From Rhizobium sp. BT03 (GTDB taxonomy: Bacteria > Pseudomonadota > Alphaproteobacteria > Rhizobiales > Rhizobiaceae): a stretch of 64,000 nt of DNA. Shown here one piece after another: positions 17,893 to 25,712 of this stretch; within the stretch, counting starts at the first letter, position 1, and each line of letters opens with the position of its first letter. The notes beneath the pieces were generated by a model that had not been told where the DNA came from, ran no database searches, and was given only the letters and a program-made list of their open reading frames with translations. The stretch lies in the NCBI RefSeq assembly GCF_030053155.1, contig NZ_CP125641.1, positions 590,551-654,550 on the forward strand, read 5' to 3'. The position numbers and the translations under genes are program-made.

Positions 17893-18018
17893 TTAAGGCC
17901 GGTGCGGCGTTTGTTGTCTGACGAACAGACGCAATTCGCTGACATGAAGAGCGAGGATGTTCCCGTCGATCGGCAATGAAATACGCCGCATCCCCCAAGC
18001 AGTCGGATCCGGAGACAT
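17893..18018 (-). CDS. Possible small protein (41 residues)
   Basis: A short frame begins MSPDPTAWGMRRISLPIDGN and continues with LALHVSELRLFVRQQTPHRP. A good AAGGA site lies 7 bases before its ATG, and it is divergent from the small gene at 18055. The residue mix looks protein-like, with an amphipathic helix in the second half. I recognise no family, and at this length chance is a real alternative. The rest of the 17739-18054 spacer shows nothing else except a short inverted repeat, GTCTG-ACGAA-CAGAC. Confidence 0.3.
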   Translation of the reverse strand: MSPDPTAWGMRRISLPIDGNILALHVSELRLFVRQQTPHRP

Positions 18019-18054
18019 GAGCGTTTCCTTTCCGCCAGAACAACGAAACAAAGA

Positions 18055-18261
18055 ATGCAGATGGCTGAAATCATCCAATTTCCAAACCCGGTCTCCGACA
18101 CCTCGATGGACATTCACGACCTGCGGGTCGCAGTCGAACCGTCCGGCAATTCGGAGTTGGAGCAGTTGCTCCAGGCGCGTGCCCGGATTCGAAGTGTTTT
18201 GAACGAACTCGATAGATTGAGCGGAGAGCTGCAGGCCTGCTCCTCGTCGACGGGAGCGTAG
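18055..18261 (+). CDS. Small hypothetical protein
   Basis: The protein has 66-68 residues, with start codons at 18055 or 18061. It begins MAEIIQFPNPV, a pattern seen at the start of several small rhizobial proteins, and has a C-terminal amphipathic helix with possible coiled coil (residues about 35-60, LEQLLQARARIRSVLNELDR). There is no signal peptide or catalytic motif. The ribosome site is weak. It lies upstream of, and in the same direction as, the liv operon, but 435 bases away, so it is probably separate. Function unknown. Confidence 0.48.
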   Translation: MQMAEIIQFPNPVSDTSMDIHDLRVAVEPSGNSELEQLLQARARIRSVLNELDRLSGELQACSSSTGA

Positions 18262-18519
18262 GATCGCAGCCGTGTCATTCGGGGATCGGGGACGATCCTC
18301 GTCTAAACGCCGAGAACATTCGGCTTTCCAGTGGCGAGAATGAGAGGCGGTTCCCTGCGATGATCTCCGTGCCATCGAAGACCTGGACGAAGGGCAAGCT
18401 GCAGGTCCTTGCATGATTTCACATCGACACCCATTGCTTTGGCAGCAGGGGAATATCAGCCGCCACGCCGCGAGCGCGGGTTGTCAGGCTGATATCGCTG
18501 CGTTCCGGCAGCCTTCCTC

Positions 18520-18564
18520 GCTATAAAGATTCGCTATGGCGGCAGAAGCGAGTTGTGTTGGCCA
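18520..18564 (+). promoter_or_regulatory. Probable NAC/LysR-type binding site and promoter element of the liv operon
   Basis: ATA (18523-18525), nine bases, then TAT (18535-18537) is followed by GGCGGCAGA and, 19 bases from the TAT start, TGTGTT-N-GCCA. The same arrangement occurs before hyuA, with 13 consecutive bases identical and identical spacing. ATA-N9-TAT is the known core of NAC sites, and the regulator gene at 24621 is NAC-like. The element ends 131 bases before the first liv gene start. The rest of the 18262-18695 spacer shows no gene. Confidence 0.65.
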
Positions 18565-18695
18565 TGCGGCAATGGATGAACCTACTCTGACAGCGTCAGC
18601 AGAAGACTGGCGCAACAAGAACCGCGGCAAAGCGGCATTTGAGCACATGACGGCAAGGGGCCGATCAGACGTGTCCAACAAACGGAGTGGGAACC

Positions 18696-19889
18696 ATGAC
18701 CAAGACTTTGACGCGCCGGGCATTTTGCATTTCCACGGCAATCCTTTCCTTCACCGCGCTCATGACCGGCGTCTCGCAACATGCTCTCGCCGCGGATGAA
18801 ACCATCAGGCTCGGCCTGGTATCGCCGATGAGCGGGCCGAATGCCCGTTACGGCGCGTTTTCGCTGCACGGCGCCGAACTGGCCGTGAAAGAAATCAACG
18901 ATGCCGGCGGCATCGACGGCCGCAAGATCGAAATCTTTTCTGCCGACAGTCAGGGAACGCCGGTCGAAGGCGTTTCGGCAACCCGCCGCCTGATCGATCA
19001 GGACAAGGTCAACTATATCATCGGCGACGTTTCGAGCTCCGTCACTCTGGCAATGCAGCCGGTCGCCGAAGATGCGGGCGTGCTTCTGCTGAATGCTGCA
19101 TCGTCCAACCCGAAGATCACCTATGGCGCCGGCGTCGGCGGTTACAAGTGGACCTTCCGCAACTATCCCACAGACGAGAACCGGGCGCTGATCGTGGCGA
19201 AATATGCCGCCGAGCAGCGCGGCTTCACCAAATTCGCGGTTCTGTCGGTCGACAGCGATTACGGCCGTTCGGCGATCACCTTCACCAAGAAATATCTACC
19301 CGATTTCAAGGGGGAGATCGTCAGCGAGGACTATTACAAGGAAGGCGAGGTCGACTTCCGCAGCGTGCTCGCCAAGATCCGTGACAATGGCGCCCAGGCG
19401 ATCATCATGTACGGCCTTGCCGATACCACGCCGATCATTGCCCGTCAGATGCTCGAACTCGGGCTTGCCGGCAAGGTGACCCTGATCGGCAATGGCGAGT
19501 TCAATACCGAAAAGACCATCAAATCGGCGCCGAAGGTCCTTGAAGGCGCGGTCGAAGCCGCAGCTTGGCTGCCGGCCTTCGATTCCCCCGAGAGCAAGGC
19601 TTTCGTGGAGAAATTCATGGCCGCCTATAACGAGGCGCCGAACAACCACGCCTATGTCCACTGGGACACGGTCCACCTTCTCGCCCAGGCGATCAAGGAG
19701 GCCGGCAGCCCGGACCAGGGCAAGGTGCGCGATGCGCTCTCCAAGATCAAATATAAGAGCGCCGTCGGAGAGGTGACCTTCGACGATCACAACCAGGCTC
19801 GCCTGCCGATGATCCTGCTGCAGATCGAGGATGGCAAGCCGAGCATCAAAGGTGCCTACGCGGCGGATATCCAGTATCCTGCGAACTGA
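18696..19889 (+). CDS. Branched-chain amino acid-type ABC transporter, periplasmic binding protein
   Basis: The 397-residue protein has a signal peptide that carries a twin-arginine-like LTRRAFCI and ends near QHALAADE. It then has a LivJ/LivK-type receptor fold: IRLGLVSPMSGPNARYG, NDAGGIDGRKIE, VNYIIGDVSSSVTLAMQPVA and AVLSVDSDYGRS. It captures a substrate in the periplasm for the permeases encoded directly downstream. The ATG with GGAG 8 bases upstream is used, not the GTG nine bases earlier. Family members bind leucine-type amino acids but also amides, urea and aromatic acids, so the substrate is open. Co-location with hyuAB suggests a cyclic amide or its product. Confidence 0.92.
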   Translation: MTKTLTRRAFCISTAILSFTALMTGVSQHALAADETIRLGLVSPMSGPNARYGAFSLHGAELAVKEINDAGGIDGRKIEIFSADSQGTPVEGVSATRRLIDQDKVNYIIGDVSSSVTLAMQPVAEDAGVLLLNAASSNPKITYGAGVGGYKWTFRNYPTDENRALIVAKYAAEQRGFTKFAVLSVDSDYGRSAITFTKKYLPDFKGEIVSEDYYKEGEVDFRSVLAKIRDNGAQAIIMYGLADTTPIIARQMLELGLAGKVTLIGNGEFNTEKTIKSAPKVLEGAVEAAAWLPAFDSPESKAFVEKFMAAYNEAPNNHAYVHWDTVHLLAQAIKEAGSPDQGKVRDALSKIKYKSAVGEVTFDDHNQARLPMILLQIEDGKPSIKGAYAADIQYPAN

Positions 19890-19910
19890 TCCACCGTCGG
19901 GGATAGGACC

Positions 19911-20783
19911 ATGTTCTCAACAATCCTTGAGCAGATCATCAACGGCATCGTGACGGGCTCCGTCTACGCCATCGTTGCGGTCGGCATGACGATGATATTC
20001 GGGGTGCTGCGGGCCATCAATTTCGCTCACGGCGAATATTACATGCTGGGAACGTTCGGAGCATGGTTTGCCATCGACTATCTCGGACTGTCCTACGAGG
20101 CTTCGATCGTCGTCGGCGTGCTGTCGACGATCGTCATCGCCTATGTGGTCGGCAAATTCGTGATGCAGCGCATGGTCGGCGCTCCGGCCGAATCCGGGGT
20201 GCTCGCCACGCTCGGTATCGCGCTCGTCCTGCAGAATACCGTCATCCTGGTCTTCGGCGGCGGCTACAAGTTCTTCTCGGGCGGCTATATCGAACCCGTG
20301 TCGATCCTCGGCTTCAGCCTGGCCGAGCAGCGCGTCATCATCCTCATCGTCTGCCTGATCGTGTTCATCGGCCTCGAACTGATGGTGACCTATACCAGGA
20401 TGGGCAAATCCATGCGGGCGGTATCGCAGAACGTCGAATGCTGCGAAGTGGTCGGCATCGACGTGCCGCAGGTCGTGCTCAGGACATTCATCCTCGGCGC
20501 AGCCCTTGCCGCCCTCTCCGGGGTGCTGACGGCGCCGGTCAATGTCAGCGTCTATGGCGGCATGGGTGAGCTGATTACCTTCAAGACCTTGCCGATCATC
20601 ATCATGGGCGGCCTCGGCAATGTGCGCGGCACCTTCTTCGCGGCGATGATCCTCGGGATCGCCGAGAGCCTTGTTGCCACCTATGTCGGACTGCAGTTCC
20701 GCGACACTGTCGGCTTCGCCACGCTGATCCTGATGCTGATGTGGCGCCCGCACGGACTGTTCTCGACGCAGGCGCGCTTCTGA
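19911..20783 (+). CDS. livH: Branched-chain amino acid-type ABC transporter permease (LivH family)
   Basis: This 290-residue inner-membrane permease has about eight transmembrane helices. The family signature is near the N-terminus (GVLRAINFAHGEYYMLGTF), with the EAA-like cytoplasmic loop VGIDVPQVVLRTFILGAA and IIMGGLGNVRGTFFAAMILG towards the end. With LivM it forms the translocation channel of a HAAT-family importer. It starts 21 bases after the binding-protein gene and is part of the five-gene liv operon. Length is normal and no defect is visible. Confidence 0.94.
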   Translation: MFSTILEQIINGIVTGSVYAIVAVGMTMIFGVLRAINFAHGEYYMLGTFGAWFAIDYLGLSYEASIVVGVLSTIVIAYVVGKFVMQRMVGAPAESGVLATLGIALVLQNTVILVFGGGYKFFSGGYIEPVSILGFSLAEQRVIILIVCLIVFIGLELMVTYTRMGKSMRAVSQNVECCEVVGIDVPQVVLRTFILGAALAALSGVLTAPVNVSVYGGMGELITFKTLPIIIMGGLGNVRGTFFAAMILGIAESLVATYVGLQFRDTVGFATLILMLMWRPHGLFSTQARF

Positions 20784-20823
20784 GCGCGCTCGGCCGAACC
20801 TTTCTCGAAATTGAGGACTTGCT

Positions 20824-21810
20824 ATGTCTCTCACGGAAGTCTCGCAATCACAGCAGCGCCGCGATCTTCGCCTGCCGCTCGGTTTGCTGCTGCTGTTGGC
20901 TGCGCTCTCCGCCCCCTTCGTCGCCAGCACCTATGTCGTCCATGCGCTGATCATTGCGCTGATCTTCATGCTGCCGGCGCATGGCCTCAATCTTCTGGTC
21001 GGTTATACCGGCCTGCTCTCGCTCGCCCAGGCCGCGTTTTTCGGCATCGGCGCCTATGCCTCGGGCCTGCTGGCCGTTACCTACGGCACGCCGTTCTATG
21101 TCAATGTCGCCGCCGCCGGGCTGGCGGCGGGCGCCATCGCCCTGCCTCTCGGCATCCCGGCCCTGCGGCTGCGCTCGACATCCTTCGTGATGTGTACGCT
21201 CGGCTTCGTGATCATCGGCCAGGCGATCGCCAAAAACTGGATTTCGCTCACCCGCGGCGATATGGGCCTCTCCAGCATACCGAAGCCGCATTTTGCGCTC
21301 GGGCCGCTGTCCTTCACCGTATCGGGCACGACGGCCTTCTATTATCTGGCGCTGACCGTTGGAATTCTGGCGACACTCGGCGTCTGGATGATCGTCCGCT
21401 CGCCTGCCGGTCGCAACATGATCGCCATCCGGGAGAACGAGACGCTGGCCGAATCCGTCGGCATCCCCACCTGGCGTTACAAGCTGATCGTCTTCATGCT
21501 GAGTGCGGTGTTCGCCGGCGTCGGCGGCAGTCTCTACGCGCATTATCTGACGGTGGTCAGCCCGCTGACCTTCCAGATGTATTATTCGACGACGATGCTG
21601 ATCATCGTGCTTGGCGGCGGCGCCGGGACGATTTCGGGCGTCGTCTTCGGCAGCCTGCTGTTCGTCGGCCTGACCGAGGCCCTGCGTGTGACGCCGGAAC
21701 TTCGGATGATCGCCTACGGGCTCTGCCTGCTCGTCCTGGTCTTCTGGTTCCGGAAGGGTTTTGCGCCCGTCATCAACCGCCTCTGGGATTCGATCGGGAG
21801 CGCGAAATGA
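20824..21810 (+). CDS. livM: Branched-chain amino acid-type ABC transporter permease (LivM family)
   Basis: This 328-residue permease has multiple transmembrane helices. The LivM hallmarks are GLNLLVGYTGLLSLAQAAFF near residue 60, IGAYASGLLAV, and the cytoplasmic loop RSPAGRNMIAIRENETLAES with VGIPTWRYKL. The late helix segment has GGGAGTISGVVFGSLLF. It pairs with LivH in the importer. Its stop codon overlaps the start of livG (ATGA), consistent with coupled translation. A separate overlapping frame running through this gene into livG is a reading-frame artefact and not a fusion. Confidence 0.94.
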   Translation: MSLTEVSQSQQRRDLRLPLGLLLLLAALSAPFVASTYVVHALIIALIFMLPAHGLNLLVGYTGLLSLAQAAFFGIGAYASGLLAVTYGTPFYVNVAAAGLAAGAIALPLGIPALRLRSTSFVMCTLGFVIIGQAIAKNWISLTRGDMGLSSIPKPHFALGPLSFTVSGTTAFYYLALTVGILATLGVWMIVRSPAGRNMIAIRENETLAESVGIPTWRYKLIVFMLSAVFAGVGGSLYAHYLTVVSPLTFQMYYSTTMLIIVLGGGAGTISGVVFGSLLFVGLTEALRVTPELRMIAYGLCLLVLVFWFRKGFAPVINRLWDSIGSAK

Positions 21811-22577
21811 CCGGTCTTCCCATTCTCGAAATCAGCAATCTCACGAAATCCTACGGCGCGGTGAAGGCGGTCGACGATGTCAGCATTTATGTCGAGCGCG
21901 GCGAGATCGCCGGTTTGATCGGGCCGAACGGCTCGGGCAAATCGACCTTCTTCGATTGCAGCACCGGCCTCGGCAAACCCGATAGCGGCAAGGTGAGGCT
22001 CGACGGCCAGGATATCACCGGATGGTCGCTGAACCGGATCGCCCGCGAGGGGCGCATGCTGCGCTCCTTCCAGAAGACGGTCGTCTTCAAATCGCTCGAC
22101 GTCGAGGAAAACCTGATCATTGCCGGGCAGATGTTCAGCTTCCCGTCGCTGTTCTCCACCTTCGGGATCGGCAAGCTGTCGCGCAGCCGGGTGTCGGGAT
22201 TGCGCGAACGGGCGCAGGAACTGATCCGGATGGCCGGCTTGTGGGATGTGCGCAAACAGCCGGCCGGCAATCTTTCCGGCGGGCAGCAGAAGCTCATCCA
22301 GTTCGCCTCCATGCTGATGCCGGAGCCGAAGCTGATCCTGCTCGACGAGCCGATGGCGGGCATCAACCCGAAGATCATCGAGCGGGTGGTCGAGACCATT
22401 CTCTACGCCAACAAATCGCTCGGCGTCAGCTTCCTGATCATCGAACACAATATCGACGTGGTGACCAGCATCTGCCGGCGGGTGATCGTGCTCGACCAGG
22501 GGCGCAAGCTCGCCGAGGGCCTGCCGCAGGAAATCATCAACGACCAGCGGGTCAGGGAGGCCTATCTCGGTGGCTGA
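21807..22577 (+). CDS. livG: Branched-chain amino acid-type ABC transporter ATP-binding protein (LivG family)
   Basis: This 256-residue ATPase has Walker A GPNGSGKST (residues about 40-48), the signature NLSGGQQKL, Walker B LILLDEPMAGI and the H-loop LIIEHNIDVV. The BCA_ABC_TP C-terminal tail ends in QRVREAYLGG, a typical LivG finish. It energises uptake together with LivF at the cytoplasmic face of LivHM. The gene overlaps livM by 4 bases and livF by 8. All ATPase motifs are intact. Confidence 0.95.
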   Translation: MTGLPILEISNLTKSYGAVKAVDDVSIYVERGEIAGLIGPNGSGKSTFFDCSTGLGKPDSGKVRLDGQDITGWSLNRIAREGRMLRSFQKTVVFKSLDVEENLIIAGQMFSFPSLFSTFGIGKLSRSRVSGLRERAQELIRMAGLWDVRKQPAGNLSGGQQKLIQFASMLMPEPKLILLDEPMAGINPKIIERVVETILYANKSLGVSFLIIEHNIDVVTSICRRVIVLDQGRKLAEGLPQEIINDQRVREAYLGG

Positions 22578-23310
22578 TTCAAACCTCTCGATCAAGAGCC
22601 TGCGTGCCGGCTATGGATCCCTCGACATTCTGAACGGCGTCGATCTCGACGTGCCGGCAGGCCAGTTCGTGGCGCTGATGGGACCGAACGGAGCGGGAAA
22701 ATCGACACTTCTGAAGACGCTTTACGGCATGACGACTATCAAGGACGGCAGCATCGACTGGCGCGGCAAGAACATCGCCGGCTACAAGTCGCGCGCCATT
22801 CTCGGTGAAGGCATATCTTTCGTGCCACAGGGCCGCTGCAATTTTCCGGTCATGACGGTGGACGAAAACCTGCAGATGGCAGCCTATACGCTGCGCGACG
22901 ACAAAGTGAAGGCGGATCGTGACTATGTCTACGATCTGTTCCCGATCTTGAAGACGCGGCGCTCGACGCTGGCCGGCAATATGTCGGGCGGCGAGCAGCA
23001 ACTGCTCGAAGTGGCGATGGCCGTCCTACAGCGCCCGAAAGTGCTGCTGGTCGACGAGCCGTCGGTCGGCCTTTCGCCGGCGGCGATCGGCATTGTTTTC
23101 GACGAGCTGCTGCGCCTGCATGCCGCCGGGCAGACCATTCTGCTTGTCGAGCAGAACACCAAGAAAGCCATGGAGGTCGCAGAACGCGCCGTGATCCTCA
23201 GGCTCGGCAAGGTCATCTGGGACGGTCTGCCGGGGGAGATCAGCCACGACGAACTCGGCGAGCTTTTCCTGACGGGCAAGATGCGCGGCGAGACCGAAGC
23301 CGTACATTGA
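22570..23310 (+). CDS. livF: Branched-chain amino acid-type ABC transporter ATP-binding protein (LivF family)
   Basis: This 246-residue ATPase has Walker A GPNGAGKSTLLKTLYGM, a FVPQGRCNFPVMTVDENLQM segment characteristic of LivF, signature NMSGGEQQLLEVAMAV, Walker B VLLVDEPSVGLSP and H-loop LLVEQNTKKAM. The start is a GTG overlapping livG by 8 bases. It completes the five-component importer. The aminotransferase gene follows 25 bases later on the same strand and is probably in the same transcript. Confidence 0.95.
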   Translation: MADSNLSIKSLRAGYGSLDILNGVDLDVPAGQFVALMGPNGAGKSTLLKTLYGMTTIKDGSIDWRGKNIAGYKSRAILGEGISFVPQGRCNFPVMTVDENLQMAAYTLRDDKVKADRDYVYDLFPILKTRRSTLAGNMSGGEQQLLEVAMAVLQRPKVLLVDEPSVGLSPAAIGIVFDELLRLHAAGQTILLVEQNTKKAMEVAERAVILRLGKVIWDGLPGEISHDELGELFLTGKMRGETEAVH

Positions 23311-23335
23311 CCCAAGAAGAACTAAGGACATATCC

Positions 23336-24544
23336 ATGAGCACTTTCGTGCCAGCCTCACGCGTCTCCAGGATCAAGGTTTCGCCGAGCACGGCGGCGGC
23401 GGCGCGCGCCCGCGAGCTGAAGGCGGCCGGCCGCGACATTGTCGACATGACGGTCGGCGAGCCCGACTTCGATACGCCGGATCACGTCAAGGCCGCGGCC
23501 CATGCCGCCATCGACCGGGGCGAAACCAAATACACCGCCGTCAACGGCACGCCTTCGCTGCGCAAGGCGATCATCGGCGATTTCGAGCGGCGTCTCGGAT
23601 TGCAATATGCCGATAACGAGATCTGCGTCGGCGGCGGCGCCAAGCAGATCCTGTTCCTCGCCTTGATGGCCAGCGTCGAGAACGATGCCGAGGTCATCAT
23701 TCCGGCCCCCTATTGGGTTTCCTATCCCGATATGGTGATCGCCAACGAGGGCAAGCCGGTCATCGTGCAATGCCCGCAGGAACAGGGATTCAAGCTGACG
23801 CCGGAAGCCCTCGAAGCGGCGATTACGCCGAAGACCATGTGGCTGATCCTGAACGCGCCGTCGAACCCGACCGGCGTTGCCTATAGCGGCGAGGAATTAC
23901 GGGAGATCGGAAAGGTGCTGCTGCGGCACCCCCAGGTCATGGTTCTCTCCGACGACATTTACGATCAGGTCTGGTTCAAGGACGAGCCGATGACGACGCT
24001 GGTCGCAGCCGTGCCGGAACTGAAGGAGCGGGTGCTTCTCACCAACGGCGTGTCGAAATCCTACGCCATGACCGGCTGGCGTATCGGCTACGGGGCGGGA
24101 CCGGCTCCCCTGATCGCCGCGATCAACAAGCTGCAATCGCAGATGTCGTCCTGCCCGTCCTCGGTCAGCCAGGCGGCGGCCGCGCACGCTTTGGCCTCGG
24201 ATCAGAGCTTCGTCACCGACAGTGTCAAGGTCTATAAGGAGCGCCGCGACTATGCCTGCCGGCGTCTGAACGCCGTGCCGGGCCTGTCCTGCCTGGTGCC
24301 GGACGGAGCCTTCTACCTCTTTCCCAACTGCGCCGGCGTGATCGGCAGGAGGACGCCGGAGGGCAAGGTGATCGAGACCGACCTCGACTTCGTTCTCTAT
24401 CTGCTCGACGGCGTCGGCGTGGCGGCTCTGCAGGGCGCGGCCTACGGCCTGTCGCCGTATTTCCGCCTGTCGATCGCCACCTCGATGGACGCCATCACCG
24501 AAGCCTGTGACCGCATCGAGCGGGCGGTCGGCGAATTGCGTTGA
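23336..24544 (+). CDS. Class I/II aminotransferase (aspartate aminotransferase-like, PLP-dependent)
   Basis: The 402-residue fold type I aminotransferase is close to the Ib aspartate/prephenate aminotransferases. It has VGEPDFDTPDHVKAA near residue 40, IPAPYWVSYPDMV, the LNAPSNPTGVAYS motif, VLSDDIYDQVWF and the Schiff-base lysine in NGVSKSYAMTGWRIGYG. The substrate-carboxylate Arg lies in YFRLSIATS near the end. It moves an amino group from an amino acid to 2-oxoglutarate or similar. Its place at the end of the liv operon suggests it acts on the imported amino acid or on a product of the hyuAB pathway. A terminator-like hairpin follows. Confidence 0.92.
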   Translation: MSTFVPASRVSRIKVSPSTAAAARARELKAAGRDIVDMTVGEPDFDTPDHVKAAAHAAIDRGETKYTAVNGTPSLRKAIIGDFERRLGLQYADNEICVGGGAKQILFLALMASVENDAEVIIPAPYWVSYPDMVIANEGKPVIVQCPQEQGFKLTPEALEAAITPKTMWLILNAPSNPTGVAYSGEELREIGKVLLRHPQVMVLSDDIYDQVWFKDEPMTTLVAAVPELKERVLLTNGVSKSYAMTGWRIGYGAGPAPLIAAINKLQSQMSSCPSSVSQAAAAHALASDQSFVTDSVKVYKERRDYACRRLNAVPGLSCLVPDGAFYLFPNCAGVIGRRTPEGKVIETDLDFVLYLLDGVGVAALQGAAYGLSPYFRLSIATSMDAITEACDRIERAVGELR

Positions 24545-24556
24545 ATTCTGCGGCAC

Positions 24557-24582
24557 GCGGGAGGGGCTTGCGCGCCTCCCGC
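24557..24582 (+). terminator. Terminator-like hairpin after the aminotransferase gene
   Basis: GCGGGAGG and CCTCCCGC form an 8-base GC stem with a 10-base loop, 13 bases after the stop codon. The T-run expected of a classical intrinsic terminator is missing (CCTAGGTCTTAGG follows, itself a small palindrome), so termination strength is uncertain. It separates the liv-aminotransferase unit from the LysR gene. Confidence 0.45.
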
Positions 24583-24620
24583 CCTAGGTCTTAGGTTCCG
24601 TAAAACCGAAGCTTGAGGCC

Positions 24621-25559
24621 ATGAGCGTAGATTTCAGAAAACTGCGGAGTTTCGTCAAGATCGTCGATACCGGCAGCGTTTCGCGTGCAGCCGCCCTGCT
24701 TCGCACCGCTCAGCCTGCGCTCTCCCAGCAGATCGCCGCGCTGGAGGCCCACTTCAAGCACAAGCTTCTGATCCGAAGCAATGTCGGCATCACGCCGACC
24801 GAGGCCGGCCTGATCCTCTATCGGCATGCCCAGCTGATGCTGAAACAGATCGATCAGGCGCAGACCGATATCAACCAGTCGGCAAAGTCGGTGGCCGGGC
24901 GGGTATCGATCGGGCTTGCGACCTATTCGACGTCGAGCGCCTTGTCGCTTCCGATCCTGAAGGAAATGAAAGCCCGCCATCCCGACGTCGTCGTCCACAT
25001 AAACGACAGTTTCGGCCATATCCTCAGCGAGCTCATCATGACCGGCAAGATGGACATGGCGCTGATCTATGCCGCGGACCCCATCAAAGGGGTGACGCTC
25101 CAGCCGCTATTCCGCGAGCAGATGTTCCTGGTATCGCCGCCGGGCACGGAATTGCCCGGGGATCCTTCCGAGCCCCTGCCGCTGGCATCGGTCGATGCTC
25201 TGCCGCTGCTGCTGCCGAGCAAAGGCCATCTGCTTCGCCGCCTCATCGACGAAGCCTTCGCTCGCGCCCGCGCCCATCCGCAGGTGCTGTCGGAAATCGA
25301 GTCGATGCCGGCGCTCGACGCCGCGGTGCGGGAGGGGCTGGGCTCGACCATCCTTCCTGCATCGGTGGTGACGGAGACCGCCTACTTTGCCGGCACGCAA
25401 GTGCGGCCGCTGACCAAGCCGGTCATCGAAGCGACGGTCTCTCTCTGTGTCTCCGACCATCTGCCTCTGTCGGAGCCGGCGCTCGCGGCTCGGGCCGTCC
25501 TGTTGGAGATCGTGGCAAAGCTGATGAGCAGCCAGCATCAGGGTATCAAGAAGGTTTAG
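24621..25559 (+). CDS. LysR-family regulator of the NAC (nitrogen assimilation control) type
   Basis: This 312-residue LysR protein has an HTH at residues about 1-60 (FRKLRSFVKIVDTGSVSRAA, LLRTAQPALSQQIAALE). NAC-like segments continue: LLIRSNVGITPTEAGLILYR, then GRVSIGLATYSTSSALSLPI and TGKMDMALIY. Resemblance to NAC/Cbl-type regulators is stronger than to the other LysR gene in this window. It sits between the liv-aminotransferase operon and the hyuAB operon, and both carry the same ATA-N9-TAT promoter element, so control of both is likely. No copy of the element is seen directly before its own start. Whether it is nitrogen-controlled is unknown. Confidence 0.92.
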   Translation: MSVDFRKLRSFVKIVDTGSVSRAAALLRTAQPALSQQIAALEAHFKHKLLIRSNVGITPTEAGLILYRHAQLMLKQIDQAQTDINQSAKSVAGRVSIGLATYSTSSALSLPILKEMKARHPDVVVHINDSFGHILSELIMTGKMDMALIYAADPIKGVTLQPLFREQMFLVSPPGTELPGDPSEPLPLASVDALPLLLPSKGHLLRRLIDEAFARARAHPQVLSEIESMPALDAAVREGLGSTILPASVVTETAYFAGTQVRPLTKPVIEATVSLCVSDHLPLSEPALAARAVLLEIVAKLMSSQHQGIKKV

Positions 25560-25586
25560 AGCGATCCCTTTTCCGACCTCGTCTGC

Positions 25587-25629
25587 CATAAGCAAACCCT
25601 ATGGCGGCAGACGGCAACTGTGTTAGCCA
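25587..25629 (+). promoter_or_regulatory. Probable NAC/LysR-type binding site and promoter element of the hyuAB operon
   Basis: CCATA (to 25590), nine bases, then TATGG (from 25600) forms an inverted repeat with ATA-N9-TAT at its core. GGCGGCAGA follows and, at the same distance as in the liv element, TGTGTT-N-GCCA. The outer arms here are GCCATA and TATGGC, a perfect 6-base dyad. It ends 83 bases before the hyuA start codon. Confidence 0.68.
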
Positions 25630-25712
25630 AGCCGGTCGCCGATCCCCTAACCTCCTCAGAAGATACAAGGGTCTCCGAAACCGCATGAGACCACGGTTGC
25701 TTCGAGGGAAAC

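Noticed and set aside
20811..22577. An apparently long protein spanning livM and livG
   Set aside because: Only its last 256 residues encode LivG; the first part is livM read in the wrong frame. The livG ATG overlapping the livM stop is the true start.
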